Shown one piece after another: positions 27,140 to 35,214 of a stretch of DNA of 64,000 nucleotides (positions are counted from its first letter, which is position 1; each line of letters begins with the position of its first letter). The translations under genes were made by a program, and so were the position numbers. Location of the stretch: contig NZ_JAHXZN010000001.1 in NCBI RefSeq assembly GCF_019429485.1, forward strand, positions 1,724,022 to 1,788,021. Reading direction: 5' to 3'. The notes under the pieces are model-generated. The model saw only the letters and a program-made list of their open reading frames with translations, was not told the origin of the DNA and did no database searches. Origin of the DNA: Sphingomonas citri (GTDB taxonomy: Bacteria; Pseudomonadota; Alphaproteobacteria; Sphingomonadales; Sphingomonadaceae).

Positions 27140-27240
27140 ATCGGACAGCGACCTTATGCCCCCCCCCGCTCTCGCTGTCCGCGACATAGGCCCGGAAGCG
27201 TCCACCCCTCCCCCCCCCGGTGACGCTTCCGGGCCTTTAT
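27140..27240 (+). ncRNA. Candidate stress-induced small RNA with two C-rich loops
   Basis: About 100 nt. Hairpin 1: CGGACAGCG (27142-27150) pairs perfectly with CGCTGTCCG (27173-27181), and its 22-nt loop holds nine Cs (27159-27167). Hairpin 2: a 15-bp perfect stem (27188-27202 with 27222-27236), whose 19-nt loop holds CCCC, T and nine Cs (27210-27218), ending in TTTAT, a factor-independent terminator. C-rich loops can bind G-rich ribosome sites in mRNAs, as for Caulobacter GsrN and CcsR-type RNAs of Rhodobacter. The EcfG promoter and position behind phyP mark it as a stress-regulon RNA. Exact ends are predicted, not observed. Confidence 0.7.
27188..27240 (+). terminator. Intrinsic terminator forming the 3' hairpin of the C-rich RNA
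   Basis: A 15-bp uninterrupted stem AGGCCCGGAAGCGTC / complement, a 19-nt C-rich loop, and a short U-run (TTTAT). Very stable; it should end the transcript started at the EcfG promoter before the entericidin gene. Confidence 0.75.
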
Positions 27241-27341
27241 CATCTCGCCCACACCGTCGACCACGCACCGCAAGCTATTGCAGCGGCGGAACGATCGTGT
27301 CGGCCGCGCATTGTTGGCATGATCTTCTAGGAGGCGGTTCG

Positions 27342-27476
27342 ATGCGTAAGGTGATGACGGTCGCGGCACTGGCCGGCGTGATGCTGGTGGCGGCGTGCAA
27401 CACGGTCGGTGGCGTCGGCAAGGACGTCTCCTCCGCGGGTGACGCGGTCAGCACCGCGGCGGACAAGTCGAAGTAA
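27342..27476 (+). CDS. Entericidin A/B family lipoprotein
   Basis: A 44-residue lipoprotein. The lipobox VMLVAAC places the lipidated Cys at residue 19; the mature peptide NTVGGVGKDVSSAGDAVSTA then ADKSK is typical of entericidins, small membrane lipoproteins linked to stress or stationary phase in enterics. TAGGAGG lies eight bases upstream of the ATG. It follows the C-rich RNA, and its own promoter is not obvious; a GGAAC at 27290 lacks a CGTT at the right distance. Confidence 0.88.
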   Translation: MRKVMTVAALAGVMLVAACNTVGGVGKDVSSAGDAVSTAADKSK

Positions 27477-27501
27477 CGGGATCCCTTCGGGGTCGCACGG
27501 G

Positions 27502-27532
27502 AGGCGGGTCGCGGCGACGCGGCCCGCCTTTT
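27502..27532 (+). terminator. Intrinsic terminator after the entericidin gene
   Basis: AGGCGGG (27502-27508) pairs with CCCGCCT (27523-27529), extended inward by further G-C pairs, and is followed by TTTT. It starts 26 bases after the entericidin stop. Confidence 0.8.
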
Positions 27533-27608
27533 GCTATGGGGTTGGGGTGGCGTGGCGTGGAGAGCGCGCTCAGATCTGCCCCTTGCAGGGGAGATCGAGC
27601 GCCATCCC

Positions 27609-28388
27609 CTACTCCGTTTCGAGCGCGGCCGCGGTCTCGCGCGCGCGCTTCCGCTCGGTGAACCAGATGCCGACGATCGCCAGCTCGTAGAGAATCACCA
27701 GCGGGATCGCGAGCAGCAGCTGCGAGCCGACATCCGGCGGGGTCAGCACCGCGGCGATGGCGAAGGCGCCGACGATGGCGTAGCGCCGCGCGCCGATCAG
27801 CTGCTTGCGGGTGACGATCCCGGCGCGCTCCAGCAGCATCAGCAACACCGGCAGCAGGAAGGCCGCGCCGAAGCCGAACAGGAACTGCATGACGAAGCTG
27901 AGATAATAGCCCATCGCCGGCAGTGCCTGCTGGTGCACGCCGCCGACCGTGCCGGAGAAGCCGAGCAGGAAGTGCAGCGCCATCGGGATCGCGACATAAT
28001 AGGCCATCGACGCGCCGAGCAGGAACAGCACCGGCGTGGCCAGCAGGAACGGCAGCAGCGCGCGCTTCTCCTTGCGGTACAGGCCGGGCGCGACGAACTG
28101 CCACAGCTGCATCGCGATCACCGGGAAGGAGATCATCATCGCGGCGAAGAAGGCGACCTTCACCTGGACGAAGAAGGCCTCGAACAGTTGGGTGTAGATC
28201 AGCGTCTTCTGCCCCGCGCTCAGCAGCGGCTGGACGAGAAAGGCGAAGATATCCTCGGCGAAATACCAGCAAACGGCGAACGACAGCACCACCGCGGCGA
28301 TGCAGTAGAGCAGGCGGCGGCGCAGCTCGAGCAGATGGTCGAGCAGCGGCGCGCGGCTGTCTTCCAGCTCGTCCACGACCTCGCTCAC
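27609..28388 (-). CDS. tatC: Sec-independent protein translocase TatC
   Basis: A 259-residue polytopic membrane protein that recognises twin-arginine signals. The N-terminal LLDHLLELRRRLL motif (about residues 15-27) and six hydrophobic segments are visible. The last 15 residues are charged. Its start overlaps the tatB stop by four bases in the order tatA-tatB-tatC, all on the minus strand downstream of scpAB. Confidence 0.97.
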   Translation of the reverse strand: MSEVVDELEDSRAPLLDHLLELRRRLLYCIAAVVLSFAVCWYFAEDIFAFLVQPLLSAGQKTLIYTQLFEAFFVQVKVAFFAAMMISFPVIAMQLWQFVAPGLYRKEKRALLPFLLATPVLFLLGASMAYYVAIPMALHFLLGFSGTVGGVHQQALPAMGYYLSFVMQFLFGFGAAFLLPVLLMLLERAGIVTRKQLIGARRYAIVGAFAIAAVLTPPDVGSQLLLAIPLVILYELAIVGIWFTERKRARETAAALETE

Positions 28389-28798
28389 GACGGCGCCTTG
28401 CTGTCGGCGGGCGGAGTCTCGTGCGGCCCGCCCGGCACGACGCGCGGCTGCTCCACCATCACCGGCGGGTGCTCCTCCTGCGCGTGATCGTGCGACGGCG
28501 CCAGCGACGCATCCGAGGGCGTGTGATCGCCCGACGCGGGCTCGGACGGGGGCGGCGGGATCATCGGGTGCTCACGCATGATCCGCTCGTTCTCCGCCTT
28601 CCACTTCTTCTCCATCTCCTCCAGCTCGGCCTCGCGCACCATCTCGTCGAAGCCGGCACGGAACTGGCGCCCGACCGCGCGCGCGCGGCCGACCCAATAG
28701 CCGACCACCCGCATCGCCTTGGGCAGGTCCTTGGGGCCGATCACCACCAGCGCGACCAGCGCGACCAGCAGGAACTCGGACGAATCGATGTTGAACAT
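28385..28798 (-). CDS. tatB: Sec-independent protein translocase TatB
   Basis: A 137-residue protein with the N-terminal helix FLLVALVALVVIGPKDLP (the Gly-Pro hinge near residue 21) and an amphipathic helix (AMRVVGYWVGRARAVGRQF). An acidic/Pro/His-rich tail follows that is probably unstructured. It pairs with TatC in signal recognition. It lies 26 bp after tatA and overlaps tatC. Confidence 0.95.
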   Translation of the reverse strand: MFNIDSSEFLLVALVALVVIGPKDLPKAMRVVGYWVGRARAVGRQFRAGFDEMVREAELEEMEKKWKAENERIMREHPMIPPPPSEPASGDHTPSDASLAPSHDHAQEEHPPVMVEQPRVVPGGPHETPPADSKAPS

Positions 28799-28824
28799 TC
28801 AGCGTGCCGGCCGGGTGCGAGGGA

Positions 28825-29064
28825 TCAGCGCCGCTCCTCGCGGACTCGGTCGGCGTCGCGATCGAACGCGGGCTCGGCGCTCGACTGCGCCTCGATGCGC
28901 GGCTTGGGCGCGCGATCCTCGGCGTCCTCCTCGGCCATGCCCTTCTTGAAGTTCTTCACGCCCTTGGCGACGTCCCCCATCAGGTTCGAGAAGCGCCCGC
29001 CACCGAGCAGCAGGACCGCGACGATCGCGAGGATGAGGATATGCGGAAGACTGAAGCTGCCCAT
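28825..29064 (-). CDS. tatA: Sec-independent protein translocase TatA
   Basis: A 79-residue pore-forming subunit. The short helix [18 protein letters not shown] is followed by the amphipathic [17 protein letters not shown] and a charged tail. The family's usual FGxxKLP hinge is GGGRFSNL here. ATG 29064 is preferred; the preceding codon is a GTG and AGGAG lies within range of both. scpB ends 26 bp upstream. Confidence 0.94.
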   Translation of the reverse strand: MGSFSLPHILILAIVAVLLLGGGRFSNLMGDVAKGVKNFKKGMAEEDAEDRAPKPRIEAQSSAEPAFDRDADRVREERR

Positions 29065-29090
29065 CACGGAATCTCCTAATTGCGTGTCAT

Positions 29091-29660
29091 CTAGTCGTCG
29101 TCGGCGTCTTTTTCCACCGCGAGTTGCTCGAAGGCGAGATCGACCGGATCGAGCAGTCCGGCGGCGCGCAGATCGTCGAGCCCCGGCAGGTCGCGCCGGC
29201 TCGCCAACCCGAAATGGGACAGGAACTCGGGCGTGGTCGCGTAGGTGAGCGGGCGCCCCGGCACCTCACGCCGCCCGGCGGGACGGACCCAGCCCGCCTC
29301 CATCAGCACGTCGAGCGTCCCCTTGGCGACCTGGACGCCGCGGATCGCCTCGATCTCGGCGCGGCTGACCGGCTCGTGATAGGCGATGATCGCGAGCGTC
29401 TCGATCCCGGCGCGGCTGAGCCGCCGCACCTCCTCGCGGTCGCGGCGCAGCAGGTGGGCGAGATCGGGCGCGGTCTGGAAGTGCCAGCGCCCGCCGCGCT
29501 CGACCAGCTCGACGCCGCCTCCGCGGTAGCGCTCGGCGACGGCGGCGATCGCGGTGCGGATGTCGCCGTCGCCGACATAGGCGCGCAGCGAGTCGATCGA
29601 CAGCGGCTCGGCGCTGGCGAACAGCACCGCCTCCACCGCGCGCTCGATCGCGTGGCTCAC
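29091..29660 (-). CDS. scpB: SMC-ScpAB complex subunit ScpB
   Basis: A 189-residue winged-helix kleisin partner for chromosome condensation. It opens [20 protein letters not shown] and contains the conserved [20 protein letters not shown] followed by RGV (residues 87-108). The GTG at 29660 overlaps the scpA stop by four bases. A short acidic tail (EKDADDD) closes it. Confidence 0.95.
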   Translation of the reverse strand: MSHAIERAVEAVLFASAEPLSIDSLRAYVGDGDIRTAIAAVAERYRGGGVELVERGGRWHFQTAPDLAHLLRRDREEVRRLSRAGIETLAIIAYHEPVSRAEIEAIRGVQVAKGTLDVLMEAGWVRPAGRREVPGRPLTYATTPEFLSHFGLASRRDLPGLDDLRAAGLLDPVDLAFEQLAVEKDADDD

Positions 29661-30391
29661 GCCGCCGGTCGCCGCAGGTAGAGCGGCGCGAACGGCGCCT
29701 CCTGCCGCAGCTCGACCCGCCCCTGCCGCGCCAGCTCGAGCGCGGCGAGGAAGCTCGACGCCAGCGCCGAGCGACGCAGCGCGACGCTCGCCTGCTCGGG
29801 CAGGAAGGCCTCGATCACGCGCCAGTCGATCGCGCTGCCGACCAGCGCCGCGACGCGCGCGATCGCCGCCTCCAGCGTCATCACCTCTCGGTCGTGGACG
29901 ACGTGCATCACCGGGCGCGAGCGCGCCGAGACGCGGCCGTAGGCCGTCATCAGCTCGTAGAGATCGGCGGTCCACTGCGCCTTGCGCACGGTGCGCAGCC
30001 CCTCGGGGGCAGCGCGGCGGAAGACGTCGCGCCCCAGCCGGTCGCGCGCCATCAGCCGCGCGCCGGCGTCGCGCATCGCGTCGAGCCGCTCGAGCCGCAG
30101 CTGCAGCCGCATCGCCAGCTCGTCGGCGTCGGGCTCGACCTCGGGGTCGCGCGGCAGCAGCAGCGCCGACTTGAGATAGGCCAGCCACGCCGCCATCACG
30201 AGATAATCGGCGGCGAGCTCGAGCTGGAGCACGCGCGCGCGCTCCACATAGCGGAGATATTGCTCGACCAGCGCGAGGATCGAGATCTCGCGCAGGTCGA
30301 CCTTCTGCGCGCGCGCGAGCGACAGCAGCAGGTCGAGCGGACCTTCCCAGCCGTCGAGATCGAGTGTCAGCTGCTCGGGCGCGTCGCTCAC
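29657..30391 (-). CDS. scpA: Segregation and condensation protein ScpA (kleisin)
   Basis: A 244-residue kleisin linking the SMC heads. The N-terminal signature LTLDLDGWEGPLDLLLSLAR and the following QKVDLREISILALVEQYLRY are intact, and the C-terminal winged helix (about 165-240) is present. GTG 30391 gives the standard opening just before LTLDLDG; a GTG at 30433 would add 14 residues. The operon order nagZ-scpA-scpB-tatABC is typical of sphingomonads. Confidence 0.94.
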   Translation of the reverse strand: MSDAPEQLTLDLDGWEGPLDLLLSLARAQKVDLREISILALVEQYLRYVERARVLQLELAADYLVMAAWLAYLKSALLLPRDPEVEPDADELAMRLQLRLERLDAMRDAGARLMARDRLGRDVFRRAAPEGLRTVRKAQWTADLYELMTAYGRVSARSRPVMHVVHDREVMTLEAAIARVAALVGSAIDWRVIEAFLPEQASVALRRSALASSFLAALELARQGRVELRQEAPFAPLYLRRPAA

Positions 30392-30514
30392 CGGGTGGCG
30401 CCGGGGCGAGAGGGCAAGGCGCTGATGCGGCACATGCGCCGCACCGTGGCACGTGACTCGGGGCGGGGCTAGAGGGCGCGCTCTGTTGGGCCTGTGCCCT
30501 CCCCCACACTCCTG

Positions 30515-30605
30515 TTCCCCCGGCGGAAGCCGGGGCCCAGTTGGGGGACGATGGTGAGACCCGCGACGGCCTTCCCACCTGGACCCCGGCCTCCGCCGGG
30601 GAACG
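30515..30605. repeat. Extragenic palindromic element (type C)
   Basis: CCCCCGGCGGAAGCCGGGGC plus CCAG on the left mirrors CTGGACCCCGGCCTCCGCCG plus GGG on the right across about 45 bp. It fills the gap between nagZ and scpA on the minus strand, so it would be inside their shared transcript if they are one operon. Confidence 0.75.
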
Positions 30606-30622
30606 AGCAGCGAAGTGTCCGC

Positions 30623-31624
30623 CTACACCAGCGCCAGCAAGCGGTCGCGCGTGTCGAGCAGCGCCGCCATGGCGCCCGCGGGCGGGGTCAGCGTCGCCAT
30701 GGCGCGCTCCAGCCGCGCCAGCGACACCGGCGCGATGTCGTCGAGCCGCGCGACGATCTCCTCCATCTCGGGCATCCGCGCCCAGCAGTCGAGCACCAGG
30801 TCGCAGCCCGCCGCGATCGCGCCAACCGCCTTCTCGCCCGCGGTGCCCGACAGCGCCTTCATGTCGATGTCGTCGGTCATCAGCAGCCCGTCGAAGCCGA
30901 TCGCCCCGCGGATCACCTGCTCGATCACGATCGGCGACAGCGTCGCCGGCCGCTCGCGGTCCCAGGCCTCGAAGACGATGTGGCTCGTCATCCCCATCGG
31001 CGCGTGTGCCAGCGCGCGGAAGGGGGCGAGATCGTCCTCCAGTTCCTCCGCCGAGGCGGTGACGGTCGGCAGGTGGTAGTGCGTGTCGAGCAGCGCGCGG
31101 CCGTGCCCCGGCATGTGCTTGACCACGCCGACCACGCCGCCCGCGGCCAGCCCCTCGAGCGTGGCGCGGCCCATGGCGGCGACGCGCATCGGCTCGCCGC
31201 CGAAGGCGCGCGACGCGATCGCCTCGGTGGTGTCGGCGCGCGCCACGTCGAGGATCGGGTGGCAGTCGACCGTGATGCCCACCTCGGCCAGCATCAGCCC
31301 CAGTGCGTGCGCGTTGGCGCGCGCCGCCTCTATCGCGGAGATGGGGGCGAGATCGTACAGCCGGTCGAACGCCGGCCCGGCCGGGAAAGCGGGCCACTCG
31401 GGCGGACCCAGCCGCGCCACGCGCCCGCCCTCCTGATCGACCAGGATCGGCACGTCGTCGTGCCCCTCCAGCGCGCGCAGCGAGTCGGTCAGCGCGCGCA
31501 GCTGAGCACGATCCGCCACGTTGCGCTTGAACAGGATATAGCCCGCGGGGCGCGCGGCGCGGAAGAAGTCGCGCTCGGACGCGCTGAGCTCGAGGCCGGA
31601 CAGGCCGAAGATGACGGGCTTCAT
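30623..31624 (-). CDS. nagZ: Beta-N-acetylhexosaminidase (GH3), peptidoglycan recycling
   Basis: A 333-residue cytosolic enzyme that trims GlcNAc from anhydromuropeptides. The family signatures are KHMPGHGRALLDTHYHLP (about residues 165-182, loop His/Asp) and MTDDIDMKALSG (about 251-262) with the nucleophile Asp. ATG 31624 gives MKPVIFGLSG, the expected first strand. It heads the nagZ-scpAB-tatABC run. Confidence 0.95.
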   Translation of the reverse strand: MKPVIFGLSGLELSASERDFFRAARPAGYILFKRNVADRAQLRALTDSLRALEGHDDVPILVDQEGGRVARLGPPEWPAFPAGPAFDRLYDLAPISAIEAARANAHALGLMLAEVGITVDCHPILDVARADTTEAIASRAFGGEPMRVAAMGRATLEGLAAGGVVGVVKHMPGHGRALLDTHYHLPTVTASAEELEDDLAPFRALAHAPMGMTSHIVFEAWDRERPATLSPIVIEQVIRGAIGFDGLLMTDDIDMKALSGTAGEKAVGAIAAGCDLVLDCWARMPEMEEIVARLDDIAPVSLARLERAMATLTPPAGAMAALLDTRDRLLALV

Positions 31625-31750
31625 GCCCGGCTTGTAGAGCGCGCGGGCGGACGTGGGAAATCCTCTATGATAGGCAGGCGCGGCCGGCGCCGGAGCCGGT
31701 GCGCCGATCGCGCGTTGATCGGCGTCCATCGCGGCGCGGAGGGGAGTCGC

Positions 31751-32641
31751 ATGTCGTACCGCATTCTGGCCGGGCTCGTTCTCGCTGCGACCGTGGCGGC
31801 GGTCACCGCGCCGCCCGCGGTCGCGCAACAGCCTGCCGGACCGCCGGACGGTACCGCGCCCCAGCAGGCCGCCCCCGACGTGCTCGCCGACCAGCCGCTG
31901 ATCCGGACCGAGCCCGGGCAGGAGAAGCGACGAGAACCGCTGCGCGTGCGCGTCGGGCTCGGACCGCAGCTGGTGCCCGGCTTCCCCGGCAACGACGCGC
32001 TGCGGCTCACCCCGATGATCAGCGTGGCGCGCGCGCGCGGCGACACGCCCTTCGGCTATGGCGCGCCCGACGACGGCACCACGATCGCGCTGATCCGCCG
32101 CGGCCGCACCGAGTTCGGCCCGACGGTGGAGCTGCAGGGCCGGCGCCGCACCGACGACATCGTCCCCGGCCTCCCCGCGGTCGGTCGCACCGTCGAGCTG
32201 GGCGGCTATGCGCAGACCTGGACCGACGACCGCTGGCGCTGGCACGGCGAGGTGCGCAAGGGCCTGGGCGGGCATGAGGGCTGGATCAGCCAGCTCGGGG
32301 TCGACTATGTCCGCCGCGACCGAGACGCCTGGCTCGTCTCGCTCGGCCCCCGCGTGGTGGTGACCGACTCACGCTACCAGCGCGCCTGGTTCGGCGTCTC
32401 GCCCGAGGCCGCGGCGCGGACCGGACTGGCAGTCTATTCGCCCGGCGGCGGCATCCAGTCGCTCGGCGCGACCAGCCGCGTGATCTACGCGCTGACGCCG
32501 CGCTGGGGCGTGCAGGCGCAGGCGGTGTATCAGCGGCTGATCGACGACGCCGCACGCTCGCCCGTGATCCGGCGGGTGAACTCGCAGGACCAGTTATCGG
32601 CGGGGATCGCGCTCACCTATACCTTCTCGATCCGGCGGTGA
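31751..32641 (+). CDS. MipA/OmpV family outer-membrane protein
   Basis: A 296-residue protein: signal peptide (residues 1-25, ending AVA), a Pro/Gln-rich spacer, then barrel strands beginning LRVRVGLGPQLVPGFPGNDA and DYVRRDRDAWLVSLGPRVVV, and the terminal TYTFSIRR. The pattern VGLGPQxxPxYPGS-like is the MipA/OmpV signature; MipA scaffolds lytic transglycosylases, while many homologues are uncharacterised porin-like barrels. GGAG lies upstream of ATG 31751. It is divergent from nagZ. Confidence 0.85.
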   Translation: MSYRILAGLVLAATVAAVTAPPAVAQQPAGPPDGTAPQQAAPDVLADQPLIRTEPGQEKRREPLRVRVGLGPQLVPGFPGNDALRLTPMISVARARGDTPFGYGAPDDGTTIALIRRGRTEFGPTVELQGRRRTDDIVPGLPAVGRTVELGGYAQTWTDDRWRWHGEVRKGLGGHEGWISQLGVDYVRRDRDAWLVSLGPRVVVTDSRYQRAWFGVSPEAAARTGLAVYSPGGGIQSLGATSRVIYALTPRWGVQAQAVYQRLIDDAARSPVIRRVNSQDQLSAGIALTYTFSIRR

Positions 32642-32851
32642 TGCTGGCGCGCGCTCGGTGAGGTGTCGCGCGCGCCCCCCCCCCCCGTCGGAGCGACCAT
32701 CTTCTGTCCCCTTACCTCTTGGGGGTCGACCTGATGACGCTGGTTAAGATGGCCGTGTAGTGCCCGGCGCCGTCCTGCGATGCCGCGACGATCGCCGTGT
32801 GCGCCTCCCCCGCTCACGCGCAATTCATCGCGGACGCTCCATATAGCGCTC

Positions 32852-33601
32852 ATGTACGCGGCAGCTCGGCAGGATCGGTACGGTGCGGCGCTCGCCTCGG
32901 CGGCGCTGACGCTGCTGCTCGGCTGGGCGCTGCTGGTCGGGCTCGCCGGCGGCGCGGTGCGCGAGCGGGTCGACCAGGGCCTGGCCCTGTTCCAGCCCCT
33001 ACCTCCGCCGCCGCGCCCCGAGACCAAGGTGGCGCCGCAGCGCGCGACCAGCCCTCGCCGCTCGGGTCGCGCCGCCCCGCCCAACGTCCGCAGCCAAGCG
33101 ACCCAGGTGGCGGCGCCGCGCCCGATCGTAATGGTGCCGGTGCCCCCCCCGCCGATCACCGTCGCGCTCAAGCCGTTCGCCGGCAGCGCGCCGACGCAGG
33201 GCGCGACCGAGCGGGTCGGCCCCGGCACCGGCGCGGGCGGAGCGGGCGACGGTACCGGCAGCGGCGGCTGGGGCGACGGCGATGGCGGCGGCGGGGGCGG
33301 CGACCGCGCGCCGGTGTGGAAGCGCGGCCGGCTGACCGACGCCGATTATCCCCCCGAGGTCGGCGAGGCGGGCTTCCAGGGCACCGTCACCGTCAAGTTC
33401 CTGGTATGGACCGACGGGCGCGTGCGCGACTGCGAGGTGATGCGATCGAGCGGTAGCCAGTCGCTCGACGCGACGACCTGCCGCCTGATTCAGCGCCGCT
33501 TCCGCTACGACCCCTCGCGTGACGCGGCCGGACGAGCGGTGCCGGCGTGGATCCTCGAGAATCACGAGTGGGTGATCGAGGCGGAAGCGGCGAGCCGCTG
33601 A
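32852..33601 (+). CDS. tonB: TonB family energy-transducing protein
   Basis: A 249-residue protein. One N-terminal membrane anchor (about 16-37), a Pro-rich and then Gly-rich periplasmic spacer (PLPPPPRPETK, GDGDGGGGGGD), and the C-terminal TonB domain (about 165-245) with YPPEVGEAGFQGTVTVKFLV and the Cys pair CEV...TTC. It energises outer-membrane receptors, several of which are in this window. exbB/exbD are not adjacent, so it is probably one of several TonB paralogues. ATG 32852 is the first Met before the anchor. Confidence 0.88.
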   Translation: MYAAARQDRYGAALASAALTLLLGWALLVGLAGGAVRERVDQGLALFQPLPPPPRPETKVAPQRATSPRRSGRAAPPNVRSQATQVAAPRPIVMVPVPPPPITVALKPFAGSAPTQGATERVGPGTGAGGAGDGTGSGGWGDGDGGGGGGDRAPVWKRGRLTDADYPPEVGEAGFQGTVTVKFLVWTDGRVRDCEVMRSSGSQSLDATTCRLIQRRFRYDPSRDAAGRAVPAWILENHEWVIEAEAASR

Positions 33602-33670
33602 ACGTCGTCGCGAGGTGCTGCCGGCACGGTCCCGTCGACGCGCGCGCCTGAGAGCGTAACGCCGGGAAGG

Positions 33671-34255
33671 CTATCGCCGCGCCAGTTCGCGCCCGCCGCC
33701 CGGCTCCATCATCGCGCCGGCGACATAGGCCTCGTCGGTCACCTCGACGGTGGCGCCCAGCGCGGTCGCGGCGAACAGCCTCTTGGCGAAGGCGGCAGGC
33801 AACCGCACGCAGCCGTGCGACGCCGGGAAGCCGGGGTTGCGCCCGGCGTGGAGCGCCACGCCGTCCCAGGTCAGCCGCTGCATGAACGGCATCGGCGCGT
33901 CGTCGTAGAGGTTGGAGCGATGCATCGCCTTCTTCTCGAGGATCGTGAAGCGGCCGAGCGGCGTCGGCTTCTCGTCCGAGCCGGTCGACACCGACGAGGC
34001 CGCGATCATCTTGCTCCCGCGAAATACATAGGCGCGTTGGTCGGGCAGCGAGATCAGCACGCTCACCGGGCCGGTGACAGCGGCGTCGTCGGCCCAGAGG
34101 TAACGCCCTGGCGCCATCACCGCCGCCGCCTCGGTGATAGCCAGATCGTCCATCGTCTCCGCCCGCGCCGCCGGCACCGCGGCGCCGACCAGCACGAACG
34201 CGCCGACCAGCGGCAGCACGGAACGCACGATTCCACGAGCAGCGAATCGCCGCAT
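33671..34255 (-). CDS. L,D-transpeptidase (YkuD domain)
   Basis: A 194-residue exported enzyme: signal peptide to about residue 32 (AARA), then the YkuD fold with catalytic His136 (ALHAGRN) and SHGCVRLP containing His147 and nucleophile Cys149. It would form 3-3 peptidoglycan cross-links or attach proteins. ATG 34255 has a perfect GGAGG five bases upstream, which decides it over two earlier in-frame Met codons. The C-terminus ends MMEPGGGRELARR. Confidence 0.92.
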   Translation of the reverse strand: MRRFAARGIVRSVLPLVGAFVLVGAAVPAARAETMDDLAITEAAAVMAPGRYLWADDAAVTGPVSVLISLPDQRAYVFRGSKMIAASSVSTGSDEKPTPLGRFTILEKKAMHRSNLYDDAPMPFMQRLTWDGVALHAGRNPGFPASHGCVRLPAAFAKRLFAATALGATVEVTDEAYVAGAMMEPGGGRELARR

Positions 34256-34409
34256 CAAGGCCTCCATCACGATCGAATTGTCGGCCGCCACGCGCTCGCG
34301 TCCCGCCCGTTCGCTGCAACAAACGCGCCATCAGCCTTTTGGTGCCAGCGACGAAGCGTTGCGCTTTCGCGGCAAGTGATCGGAACGAGCGCACGGCACG
34401 CCGCAAACG

Positions 34410-34438
34410 TTGACGATCGTTAACCAGGTCCATGCTAT
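34410..34438 (+). promoter_or_regulatory. Sigma70-type promoter for the second L,D-transpeptidase
   Basis: TTGACG at 34410-34415, 17 bases, TGCTAT at 34433-34438. Start of the coding region is 35 bases downstream. Spacing is ideal and both hexamers are close to consensus. Confidence 0.6.
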
Positions 34439-34472
34439 ATCCCAGCCAATGCAGCGGGGATTAACCGAAGTG

Positions 34473-35210
34473 ATGATGGACACGCACGACCGGGTGCAGT
34501 CGCGCCGTGCTTTGTTGAAGACCGGCGGACTGTTCGCGGGTGCTCTCATGATCCCGGGCGCGGTGTCGGCGGGGATGCGCGATCGCGCGCGTGGCAACCC
34601 TGAAAGCCTGGTACCGCACGATTTCTTCCAGACGCCGCACGCCCCGGCACCGCGCCCGGTGATGGCCGCGCCGGCGCGGCCGACGGCGATCTCGGCGCCC
34701 GGGGTCAACCCGCGGCTGCTGCAGCGCGCGATGGCCGCGCTCGAGCGTCATGGCGACCGCATCGCCCAGCGCGATCGGATCGCCGTGGCCGACTTCAGCG
34801 CGGGGTCGAGCGAGCCGCGCTTCCACCTGATCAACCTGGAGAGCGGTCGCACCGTCTCCAAGCTGGTCGCGCACGGCAGCGGCTCCGACCCGACGCACAC
34901 CGGTTATCTCCAGCATTTCTCCAACACCGACGGTTCGAACGCGTCGTGCGAAGGCGCCTTCCTCGCGGCCGATTATTATGTCGGCAAGCACGGCAAGTCG
35001 CAGCGGCTGATCGGTCTCGACCGCACCAACGACAATGCGCTGTCGCGCGCGATCGTGGTGCACGCCGCCTGGTACGCCAACCCCGAGATGATCCGCCAGC
35101 GCGGCATGCTGGGGCGCAGCCAGGGCTGTTTCGCGGTGGGAGAGAGCGAGCTGACCGAGGTGTTCGAGCGGCTCGGTCCGGGCCGGATGATCTACGCCGC
35201 CAAGGTGTGA
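34473..35210 (+). CDS. L,D-transpeptidase catalytic domain 2 protein with Tat-like signal
   Basis: A 245-residue protein. The N-terminus QSRRALLKTGGLFAGALMIP reads as a twin-arginine signal (SRRALLK then hydrophobic core). A linker of about 45 residues precedes the murein L,D-transpeptidase domain type 2 (residues about 95-245), with FLAADYYVGKHGKSQRLIGL, His197 and the nucleophile in GRSQGCFAV (Cys219). The domain is distinct from the classical YkuD fold next door. The tatABC genes are 5 kb away. Start ATG 34473; ATG 34476 is equivalent. Confidence 0.85.
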   Translation: MMDTHDRVQSRRALLKTGGLFAGALMIPGAVSAGMRDRARGNPESLVPHDFFQTPHAPAPRPVMAAPARPTAISAPGVNPRLLQRAMAALERHGDRIAQRDRIAVADFSAGSSEPRFHLINLESGRTVSKLVAHGSGSDPTHTGYLQHFSNTDGSNASCEGAFLAADYYVGKHGKSQRLIGLDRTNDNALSRAIVVHAAWYANPEMIRQRGMLGRSQGCFAVGESELTEVFERLGPGRMIYAAKV

Positions 35211-35214
35211 GGCG

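Noticed and set aside
27290..27320. GGAAC upstream of the entericidin gene as an EcfG promoter
   Set aside because: No CGTT or GGTT at 16-17 bases; the next GTT is 20 bases away.
27156..27476. Open frame in phase with the entericidin gene, starting inside the C-rich RNA
   Set aside because: It reads through both hairpins and the terminator, has no ribosome site, and its proline runs come from the C-rich loops; the entericidin ATG with TAGGAGG is the real start.
29661..31397. Long in-frame extension of scpB through scpA and nagZ on the same strand
   Set aside because: Low-complexity Arg/Ala-rich translation typical of an off-frame shadow; scpA and nagZ are clearly coded in the other frames.
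32675..32685. Run of 11 Cs between the MipA-type and TonB genes
   Set aside because: Unlike 27140-27240 there is no EcfG promoter, no long stem and no terminator; only a 5-bp stem can be drawn around it.
34391..34419. GGAAC ... CGTT upstream of the second L,D-transpeptidase as an EcfG promoter
   Set aside because: Spacing is 21 bases instead of 16-17, and a good sigma70-type promoter overlaps the site.
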